Origin: Nemopilema nomurai
Taxonomy: Eukaryota; Cnidaria; Scyphozoa; Rhizostomeae; Rhizostomatidae
Length of the DNA stretch: 64,000 nucleotides
Direction of reading: 5' to 3'
Assembly: GCA_003864495.1 (NCBI GenBank)
Contig: ML133457.1
Span: 682,001-746,000, forward strand
The translations under genes were made by a program, and so were the position numbers. Below the pieces are notes generated by a model. The model saw nothing but the letters and a program-made list of their open reading frames with translations, was not told the DNA's origin and did not search any database. This document shows, one piece after another, positions 13,501-22,102 of the stretch. Within the stretch, counting starts at the first letter, position 1, and each line of letters opens with the position of its first letter.

Positions 13501-16500
13501 TCTTAGCCCAAGGATTATCTGTTCAAAGCTCATTTGTGAACTTTTATGAAATCTACATTGAAATTATTTAAATGCGACCTTGAATATTAGAATGCAAAGT
13601 GTATGGAATGGAGATGACCGAATCACCGCATTTCTTGGGTCAGAGTTTCTTTGCTTAAATTTTTGAATGCACAATAACTTAGTATTTTCCTGCATCATTA
13701 AAATGCATGGCCTGGAAAATTACTAAGAAAGCTTCTAAACGGCACTCAGGCTGTCCTTCCACGCCTGTAATCTAGTTGATTCCTGTGTAGTAATAATAAC
13801 CATCATAATTTAAACTCTGATTGGCTCATATCCACTGTTTTGCATTTTCGAATGGGCGTTGCCAAATTTCCTGCTTCCAACGTGAATTGCACAGCAAACC
13901 CCCTGCTTCATTTGCATCCTTTCTCTACATCAAGTTAGAGCTTATTAATATTTTAAACTTGATGGATGAAACAGTCGTCATCTATAGCATGTTTTCTTCT
14001 GGATTAATGTCTGCGAGATGCTTCAGGACAGTGTGGAAATCTGAGTGGCTTGCTTCCACTAGGCTGGAATCAAATCTATACGACTTGAATCTCTGCCACT
14101 TGGCTCTTTGCGACAAGCGTCCATTGCTACTACGATCGTGCTGCGAGATACCGCGGTTTTCCATACTAATTCAGTAACTTGGCTGGATTCTTGAGAAGCT
14201 GTTACTTTTGAAAGATTGGTTGCATCGAAGGTGTTGTAAAAGCAGATGAAATATGTCAAGCGACAGCAGAGAGCTCGGATTTGTTGTAAATCGGCTTTAA
14301 TTGGTTTTTAAGACCATTACCCTTGTACTCTAAGACGGAAAGGGACCAAAGGCCTTCGCCACTGTAAGCTATCATTAATAAAAAAGTCACTTTTGATGAC
14401 TTTTGTGGATAATCGTGATTTTGTAGTCAATCTACGTCTCATAAAACGCAGACATATACAATAGGATTTCCAAGCAGTCATTCAGAATGGAAGACTTTGA
14501 TGCGCTCATGATTCGCGTTAACAATCTCTATTATGGGAGAGGGAGGATAGTCATGTCGCCTGACTGCTCCCGCGTAACATCCCGCGAGAAGGACGGGAGC
14601 TCAAGTGACGACAATAGCTGTGACTCAGCAAGTAGAGCAGGGCCAATGGAGAGTACCAGCTTATCGAACAAGCAGAGCCAATCACAAGTGATCTTGGTTG
14701 ACAGTATAGTGAATATTGGTGACAGCACAATGACATGTAGAGGTCAGTCTTCGTGTCAAGGTGTTGAGAAGAACACGGCTGATTCTGTTACATGTGGTAG
14801 CACAGAAAGGTTTTATGGAGCTCTGAAGGATTCAAAAGCTAGTCAGATTGCTAACGGAACTAGGCTTGGAAGATTCAAGAAACCCATGTTTGATGAAAAT
14901 GGTAACATTCAGAACCCTTCCACGGCTGTTGAAGGGTGCTTCAAAAAAGAGCGAGGGTGGAATAAGGATTTCCTAGCACAGGGTTTTGAGGCAGGAGTAA
15001 AGCTCAAGTTTAATGGGAGCTTAGCAGAGAATCCATGGGTTTCTGGTGAAGTTGTCTATAAAGAAAAGGAACTACTGGGTGATGAGAGACAATCCGTGTA
15101 CAAAGACGCGGCTTTAGCCTTTCGAGACAAGCTCAACACATGGAAGATAGCAAGAGATTTTTGGACGGAGGGGGAGAAGCTTGAGCGATATGACAAGGAT
15201 GATAGCTTGGGAAACACAGATAGAGAGCCCACTGGCTCACGTGGAAACGCAGGAACAAACACGAAGGCAAAGAACCAAACTGAGTCTGGACAGACATTGG
15301 AGAAAGATGTAACGAGAGATGAGTGTATTGAAGGTTGTGCCACGAAAAGACAGGAGAGCCTTTATGGTTTGGAGGTTGATGGTGATATAGGAGCCAGGCC
15401 AAATGAGGGTCAGCTTACCAATGCACGGCCAGTTAGTAACAGAAGCTCTCTGGCCAGAAGCAAAACCATAGAGATGAGTAAATCACATGGAAATCTGTCC
15501 ACTTTGGTTGAGGAGGGAGATCTACGAACTCTTAGTAAAGGTTTTGCTAATCCATTTGATTCACGTCTTGAAAGGAAGAGCTGGACCACTAGCGCAGGAA
15601 ATTTAGATTATATTGCGCATTACACCTATCACCCATCAGGTGCTTTGCTTTCGAGCCTCGCCCCAGCCAAATTCGTGCATAATTTGATTGGGAAGTTTGA
15701 AAGTATTCAGAATGATGCGCTTCTAAATGATTCTCCCAGCTTCGGTTATTCACCAAAGCCTAAGACTTGGAAGAGTGCAGAATTTCTTACAGGAAAGCTG
15801 AGTTGGGGGTTGAAGCCAGTGGCAAAAGAGGTTTCTGTTGATGAAGCTGATAAAGGCTCTGATAGGCACGGGAAAAGAACTTTGGATGTTACGTCGATGC
15901 CTGGTAGATACCACGTGGCTGAAGAGTTCGATGCAAGTATGAAGAGTGGTGCAAAAAGAATTTGCCGAGGAGGTCTGGAGCCAAAGTTGTCTTCAACTCC
16001 CAATTTATGGTCCAAAGGCAAAGGAGAAGATGGTGGCCAGTACCAAAACTCACAAGAAGCAAGTTCCATAGCAGAGAGAGCCAGCAACCAGCGGTCTCTG
16101 CTCAGGTGTAAATCCCAAGATGACCCGCCTGTTTCAGGAAGTGACATCAGACAAAGGAGTCATTCAAGCGGATCTTTCGCTGCATCGACTTCCAATAAAT
16201 GGGTTTCATCCATGAGACAGAATGATCACGTGGCTAGTTGGCCGGTACAGTCTGCCTTGTCGGCGGACATCTTGCTTCTAGAGTATGATGAAGGCTCCAC
16301 CTTTTCTTTGGACTTTGACCACAATGACAGGGCAAATGAAGAAGCTTAGAACGGCGGTGCATATCCATGTGTGACCTGTCTTCTAGCCACGTGGGTTCTC
16401 GAGGGTATTCATTTTACAAAGAACGGTTCGAAAGAGCCCTGTCTCAAAGCAAAGTTAATGTTCCTGCTTTTGACAGTAGTTGGTTGTACTGGAGATCGCT

Positions 16501-19500
16501 GGAGGAACTGCGGAGTCGGTTTGAAACCAATAGAGCAAACAATGCCTTTGGTGTTGTGGGCGGTAAGAGGAATGGTATGCATTGCTTTACCGTAATTACT
16601 AGGAAAAGCGCCGCCTATGAGTAAGAGCCGCCCTCGAATATACGCCGCATATTTTGGTTGGATTTTGAAATAAGCGCCGACACCGAGAAGCGCCGCATTA
16701 AAACTCAGGCTAAGGCTAGCTATCGTGGCGGGTCATTAAGATGCTTACCATGTTAAGAAAGTATGACTATTGTGCTGTTAGAATTATTCGCTTTTTTCTT
16801 TTAAAATAAGCGTCCCTCGAATAAACGCCGCCCTTGAGCAGGCACTGCATTTTGAAGTACGAGAAGAGAAAAAGCGCCGCGGCGTAATAACGATACGTAC
16901 AGAAGTTGCCCGAAGACTTAGACGGTTAACATCATCACGCCCGAAGACGGCTTACTTCATCATCATTCGCGGTTGAAATCACTAGTGATCATTTTGTGAT
17001 CATGTCATACTCACGATCATCGAAGCCATCATCAACTAGACGATTATATGCAACTTTTATTGTGATCATGATCACAATCGTGATTATCATCCATCAGTGT
17101 CTTGATGATCTTCAATCTATTCATGATTGTGAGGAATCATAATCGTGATCACCATCAATCATAATCAGGATTATTATCATCCAATAGTCTACATAAGAAT
17201 TATCATTCATATATCCAGTCTACCATCTATATCGTCACAACTTTCGCCTCCAGTAACCTTGCGAAACTTGTTTTTCTCTGTTGCTACTTTTATCATAATA
17301 GCTTATATACAGATGGCTTTAAAACATCATAACTGCTGTATAATCGAATATTATTTTAATATGATCACGTTTAACCAATGCATTATACTTTAAAAGCCCT
17401 GAACAAATATCATAAACTCTGTGTTTCAGGGAGAGTTCAACAGGCAATTATTGAAGGCATGGCAAAGTATGCTGAACAGAAATTTGGTCGCAAAAGAGCA
17501 GCGCCGAAAGGAGGCAAGACCCGCTCCACAATGGATGATTATGAGATCTATTTGCGGTCACTCAAGACCAAGGTTAAGACAAGCCAAGACCGGCTTAATG
17601 TGGTTCTCAAGCAAAAAAGGGTAGGCCTTTGATCCTGTCTCGAAACAATTCTTCATTATTTAGCTCCTCATATGCCTCACCTCGATGTTTGTAATACGCA
17701 AGCAAATGGCATCAGGTTAATCACGAGAAAATACAATATAAAGTGGACCAGATCTAGCAGATCGTCAGTTCTTTGAAGAATTCCTTGTTTTAGGTCTCTG
17801 CAACGGATGCCATTTCACTTGAGCTATTCAGTTCTTATTGCCCTGTCAGAAAATGCGGATACCTAGTTAATTACAGTAAGCATGTTTTATATTCCATGCC
17901 ATTGCCTCCTTTCAAGGAAATTGAGGAGAAAGTCAAGAAGGCTGAAAGTGAGGTTGAGAAACAAGAGAAAACTTTCAGGGAAGCTGAGGAGGAGAAGAAG
18001 AATGCAGAAAGAGAGGGAAGGTAAGAAGCACGAAATAATGTTATGGGAATTGCACAGCTAACAACCGCAATAGGTAATGATACCAGGTAAAGACCAAGAG
18101 CCTCAGTTGTCGACAAAAATAGCAGAAATCACTTGGTACAGTCTTTGCAATGATGGACAAATAGTATTGTATACGTTTGTGGAAAATAACTGCGGAATAG
18201 AGGCCACAATTAATAGAGTAGCAACTTTATATTTTCTGTTTCTTGTTCGTTTGTGGATGTTGTCTGCCTTAAACAGATCTCCTTAGAGCCAGGGAATCGT
18301 TCCCAAGGCTTTTTGAATGTTGTAATCTTTTCCCTCGAGGATTGCCTCCATACCAGCCCCCATCCACTGCCCTCCCCTGCCCATTTCAATGTTTGCTCAA
18401 ACTGTGGCTCACAGCAAGTGGGATAATATCGATTGCTTTCGTTATAGAGACCCCAAGCTACCATCAGGATTTGTGGTACCTCAAGTGGTATGTCTTGTCC
18501 CTTTTCTATTTACCTATGATCTGTGGAATTTCCCTCTACTTTCATAACTGTATGCAATGTTTGTATTCTTGACGTGAAAAAGTCATTTTCCTTCACTTTT
18601 TGTCCAATTCAATACATATTTTCCAATAATTAGTTCTAGTTCTTGTCAATCTTTGTCTAGCTTTAGATCTTTTACAAATATCCCAAATTTAATTAGCAGA
18701 GTAGATTGAAAGTTGATGTAGCTTTCAATTGATTTTTGAGGATGGAGAATACCATTATTTGACAATGTCCATTACATGTATTCAAATTTTAAACTTTTTT
18801 AAACAAGTATTTCCACTTAACAAAAAATCTTTGAGAATGAACGCGTCTCGGAATTTTTTTCATTCATCGCTTACATCTATCCTTGTCTTTACATTTATCT
18901 GAAAAAAATTTAAACGCTTACCTTCCTTTCTAAATATTTCTAATTCCTTCCTTTTAATAGGGAAAGAAATCGGTAAGTACCAACCATTTTATTTGCTTTT
19001 ACAAGATGTTTTTTGAATGGCTTTTGTTCAGACATCCAAAAGTGCCAAGATAGATACTATTGAATTATTAATATTATAGTATATTATTATATTTATAATA
19101 TTTATAGATAAATATTATTTTAACTGAGATGAATAGAAAAGGAAATGAATAGAGCAAATGAGTATTAAGGAAGAAGCAATCCTTAGCACTTGGTATCCCT
19201 GCATTCATAGGTTACTGGAGATCATGTATAATAATTGTGCAGTTTTTTGACATTTTTGCACTCTTGTTGTTGACTGACTTTGAAATATTCTTCTAGGTTG
19301 CTGGTGCTGGCTTTGCCAACCTCGTTATGAAAGCTTCCGCTCAATTATGGGAAGACAAATTCATGGCAATGAGAGCCAAGAAGGGTGGAAGCGAGGTTGG
19401 TTGTCGAACTGCGTTACATAGCATTACGTGATTTCGCTAGCCAAGAAGGGTTCAGAAGTGATGCTTGGCTTGCAGTATAGTGTTCATCACACCAATCTAA

Positions 19501-20037
19501 GGCGTGACCTATAAATTCAAATGTGCATGGTATTCTGACAACAACTCCATACGTGTAATCAATCTGACGTATTAAAGGGTAGACAGTAACTGTTGCTGTG
19601 GTTGTGAATGCCAGTGCAGTTGCTGTTGCTGTTGACATGGTAGTTGTTGTTGTTCTTGTTGCAACTTCTTTTCGACTAGAAACGTTACTTTTAAATTCAC
19701 ATTACTCTAGGACCAGCCTGAATGGTTGGCGAAAAGCAAGAGATCCGATAAAATTTTGGTCAATGTTGGAAAGAAGGGCCACCACAAGAAGGAAGAAGAG
19801 CAGAAACCGGCCTGGAGCACCAACCTGAAAAAGGCAGAGCCACGAAGGAAGGTCGAAGCCAAACACGACGATACTGCGAAGCAGCCTGCCTTTGCCGCCG
19901 TATCCTTGCGTAAGACCGCCAAGAAGGAGGACGACGAGGATTTAGGCACAAAGAAGGTTGACTGGAAGGAAATGGAAAAGAAGTCTAGCAGCGCAGGGGG
20001 ATCCCGTCGTCGCCGCGGAGGAGATGATTCTGACTAG
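4593..20037 (+). CDS. nine-exon protein with RS/acidic repeats, coiled coil and Trp-motif basic tail
   Basis: Exons read by eye: 4593-4686, 7354-7403, 9532-9634, 10720-10890, 17430-17620, 17917-18020, microexon 18961-18972, 19297-19395, 19711-20037 (TAG). All have AG/GT borders. Phases match through exon 6 and from exon 8 on, giving about 383 residues. Exons 1-4 encode repeats of a TSRRSRR-like basic motif followed by D/E runs. Exon 5 has RRVQQAIIEGMAKYAEQKFG, then a lysine-rich linker and a helix that continues into exon 6 (EIEEKVKKAESEVEKQEKTF) as a charged coiled coil. Exon 8 contains LWEDKFMAMRAKK. The tail has PEWLAKSKR, KPAWSTNLKK and VDWKEMEKK. No known domain is recognised; a cytoskeletal or muscle-filament-associated protein is a guess from composition. 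Oddities: the microexon leaves the frame one base short, and the donor of exon 3 (AAG/GTTTTT) is weak. AATAAA at about 20514 is a plausible polyadenylation signal. Confidence 0.75.
4687..10719 (+). other. introns 1-3 of the nine-exon gene
   Basis: Introns 4687-7353, 7404-9531 and 9635-10719. They are AT-rich with short chance frames only. A G-run at 6862-6870, a cluster of GTTTGGTCAGC words near 10172-10215 and scattered simple AT-rich sequence (about 9210-9270) are the only structure noticed. Confidence 0.55.
14487..16349 (+). CDS. nested intronless gene, 620-aa Ser/charged-rich protein of unknown function
   Basis: One uninterrupted frame of 620 codons starts at ATG 14487 (context CAGAATGG) and ends at TAG 16347-16349. 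It sits on the same strand inside intron 4 of the surrounding gene. The protein is hydrophilic and probably largely disordered, with no signal peptide or membrane segment. It contains possible kinase or 14-3-3-type sites (RSKTIEMSKSH, LRCKSQDDPP, RQRSHSSGS). A more ordered, aromatic block near residues 355-440 includes FANPFDSRLERKSWTTSAGN, LDYIAHYTYHPSGALLSSL and FVHNLIGKFESIQ. The C-terminus is acidic (LLLEYDEGSTFSLDFD). That ordered block is what survives in the damaged copy at 21276-21519. I do not recognise the family. It could be a true single-exon gene or an old retrocopy; no poly(A) tract was noticed after the stop. Confidence 0.75.
   Translation: MEDFDALMIRVNNLYYGRGRIVMSPDCSRVTSREKDGSSSDDNSCDSASRAGPMESTSLSNKQSQSQVILVDSIVNIGDSTMTCRGQSSCQGVEKNTADSVTCGSTERFYGALKDSKASQIANGTRLGRFKKPMFDENGNIQNPSTAVEGCFKKERGWNKDFLAQGFEAGVKLKFNGSLAENPWVSGEVVYKEKELLGDERQSVYKDAALAFRDKLNTWKIARDFWTEGEKLERYDKDDSLGNTDREPTGSRGNAGTNTKAKNQTESGQTLEKDVTRDECIEGCATKRQESLYGLEVDGDIGARPNEGQLTNARPVSNRSSLARSKTIEMSKSHGNLSTLVEEGDLRTLSKGFANPFDSRLERKSWTTSAGNLDYIAHYTYHPSGALLSSLAPAKFVHNLIGKFESIQNDALLNDSPSFGYSPKPKTWKSAEFLTGKLSWGLKPVAKEVSVDEADKGSDRHGKRTLDVTSMPGRYHVAEEFDASMKSGAKRICRGGLEPKLSSTPNLWSKGKGEDGGQYQNSQEASSIAERASNQRSLLRCKSQDDPPVSGSDIRQRSHSSGSFAASTSNKWVSSMRQNDHVASWPVQSALSADILLLEYDEGSTFSLDFDHNDRANEEA
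16600..16895. repeat. AGCGCCGCC-type dispersed repeat
   Basis: A locally GC-rich patch with repeated words AAGCGCCGCC, CGCCGCCCTCGAATA and ACGCCGC (near 16607, 16627, 16645, 16690, 16808-16835, 16872), on both sides of an AT-rich core. The words are CpG-dense, unlike the flanks. It looks like an interspersed element downstream of the nested gene rather than coding DNA. Confidence 0.5.
17059..17078. repeat. 20-bp perfect palindrome ATTGTGATCATGATCACAAT
   Basis: The 20 bases equal their own reverse complement. The palindrome lies in a stretch (16920-17180) dense in TGATCA and ATCATGAT words at the 3' end of intron 4. It could be a cruciform seed or a dimer binding site; nothing shows which. 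Confidence 0.8.
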
Positions 20038-21149
20038 CTTTTGCGAACTACAGTGTTTTTATAGACCGTTCAGACACTTGAGTTGAGTGCCATGATTTAA
20101 AACGTTTTCCAGATTAATCAACTTCAATAACTCCAAGGAATTTAGGCCACATATTTTGCTTTTATTTTTAGTGTCTATCGGAGCTGCAGTGCTTTTCTGC
20201 TGTAATGAAAGCATCCTTTTTGTAGGCCCTTTCAGCTATTCAACATCCAGTTGCAAGTAAACGTTAAAAGGATGCTTTTAGAAAGCATGATAAAGTACTG
20301 CAGCTCTAGCGATAAGTATCAATTTCAATCAACCCAACAAAGCAGGCGACTAGACTTCACCTCTCTCTGTTCATCAACTTTGTTAAAATGCACGTGTTAC
20401 TTTGATCAATCACGTGAGAAGAACTCGAATTATAATGAAGCGATTTTCCACAAACAATTGCACAATACATAACATCGAGAATTTTGTTTCTAATCCTTTA
20501 GGTTTAGATTTGAATAAATATGAAATAAAGAGTAGTGTTGTTTCATTTCCATGTCAATCTGCTAAAGAATCTTCAGGAATCTGTTGGTGGATTGTCTTCT
20601 GGCAAACCTTCTTTTTAGTTGTTTTTTCAGATTGAGTAACTGAATTTCTAGTTCTGCTGCAAAATTTATTTAGAATCTGAATCACCAATGGGTTTTTGCA
20701 TCTTGGCCCAAAGTAAAACTCTGTCGACAGATGATACAGACTATGGAAAAGTGATCCAGACCACCCTTAATAACTTTTGTTGATATCACATTAACTTAGA
20801 ATACGTTGTAAAATGGACCTGATTTTCATTGTTTTATTTTGCTTTGTAATTAGATCGCTTATTAATTGTACATCTTTTAAGGTTAGGCAGTTTCAAGCAC
20901 TCGTTCTTACGCCAGTAATAAGGTTTTGTATCATTATGTCAGAATCTTAGAATTGGTCACAAATGCTTCCTCTGGTTTCTTAGGCTGTTTAAAAATGTTT
21001 TTTTTTCTTGCACATTTTCTTATTTGCTTCTAGGAGATTTTTAAAACACTAAACTAAATTCTTTCGAGCAAAAACTCTCGAAACATTCAGTAAAAATAAA
21101 GCAGTGTCCATTGTTAAGACTGCTTGAACGTCACTGACGTAGTTTCTTG

Positions 21150-21215
21150 GTGGGGCGAAGCCGAAAAATTTCCGACAAAAGGACACCCCAGTTCCCCCTC
21201 TAGCTACGCCACTGA
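21150..21215. repeat. dispersed repeat fragment, copy B
   Basis: It matches copy A at about 4003-4110 and ends in CTAGCTACGCCACTG. It lies immediately 5' of the decayed nested-gene copy, so it may be linked to that duplication. Confidence 0.5.
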
Positions 21216-21275
21216 TTTGATGTCATTGTCGAGGGCCAATTCACTCTTACAAAAAGCGTACACGATTTCCACGAA

Positions 21276-21519
21276 AACAATAGGATATCCAGGATGATGA
21301 GTAAATCACATAGAAGTCTGTCCACTTTGGCTGAGGAGGGAGATCTACGAACTCTTAGTAAAAGTTTTGCTAATAAATTCGATTCCGTCTTGAAAGGTAG
21401 AGCTGGACCACTAGCGCAGGAAATTTAGATTATATTGCGCATCACCCATCAGGTGCTTTGCTTTCGACCCTCGCCCAGCCAAATTCGTGCATAATTTGAT
21501 TTGGAACTTTGAAAGTGTT
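21276..21519 (+). pseudogene. broken, internally deleted copy of the nested 620-aa gene
   Basis: Bases from about 21297 to 21519 align almost base for base with 15474-15705 of the nested gene. The copy lacks one base in the GATTCACGTCTT segment, nine bases after GCGCAT and one base in CTCGCCCCAGCC, so the frame is broken. The short block before it, ACAATAGGATATCCAGG, resembles the 5' leader of the intact gene (ACAATAGGATTTCCAAG, about 14459-14475). The copy therefore seems to have started upstream and lost about 1 kb of the first half. It lies on the same strand about 5 kb downstream of the parent. Confidence 0.85.
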
Positions 21520-22102
21520 GGTAACTCAATAACTTTTGTCAGGAATTTTTTTCGATAAAACAATAGAATTTTCATGAAAGGGTAATAGATTTTTTGGAGT
21601 GATTTGCCCCTCGGTCATAACTAGTAGATTTTGAGTTAGTGCTGGCGTGCGACATGTGTGGTGTTTGGAAAGTTGAATTTCTGACAGCTGCAAGGGAACG
21701 AACGAAAGTGTTAAAATTCGACGTAGAAAGTAGGAGCCTCGTCTTAAAAAGATAGGGAACTAAAAGTAAATATCTGATACCTAGTTTACATGGGACACAA
21801 CTATCGGGAAACCTATCAGCATGCCTATACCGGTATTTTTGTATAGATAGTTGGTCCAGATAAATCTATAGATTTGAACCCTTTACAGGAACTGATGCAT
21901 AGGCAGATTGGCTAAAAGAAATACTTCTGCATGAAGATAACTGATTTATATTCAAAAGCTGCCTAAAATTTTAGCCCACAAACAAAATTTTTCACTCCCG
22001 GGCAAAAATTTCGTTATGCTGCCAAAGGAAACCAGAATCTCACACCAGGCAGCCTTCCTTCAATTGATTCGAATTTTCACTTTGATATCATCATTTTCTT
22101 AG

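Larger units (their letters stand above)
10891..17429 (+). other. intron 4 (6.5 kb) of the nine-exon gene, hosting a nested gene
   Basis: This is the largest intron of the gene. Both ends are rich in TGATCA, ATCATGAT and AATCATNAT words (10960-11190 and 16920-17180). Between them lie the 620-codon same-strand open frame at 14487-16349 and a GC-richer AGCGCCGCC repeat at about 16600-16890. The stretch 11200-14480 holds only short frames. Confidence 0.6.
20038..22102. other. intergenic region with polyadenylation signals and repeat remnants
   Basis: The 3' region of the nine-exon gene (AATAAA near 20514, GAAATAAAG shortly after) is followed by AT-rich DNA, dispersed repeat copy B (21150-21215) and the decayed nested-gene copy (21276-21519). 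No further supported exon was found. Confidence 0.5.

Noticed and set aside
13821..14177. 118-codon plus-strand frame upstream of the nested gene
   Set aside because: Composition is not protein-like, another open frame overlaps on the opposite strand, and it has no splice or start support.
15056..16147. Minus-strand frames of 89-133 codons antisense to the nested gene
   Set aside because: They are shadows of the 620-codon plus-strand frame and have low-complexity, Ser/Leu-rich composition.
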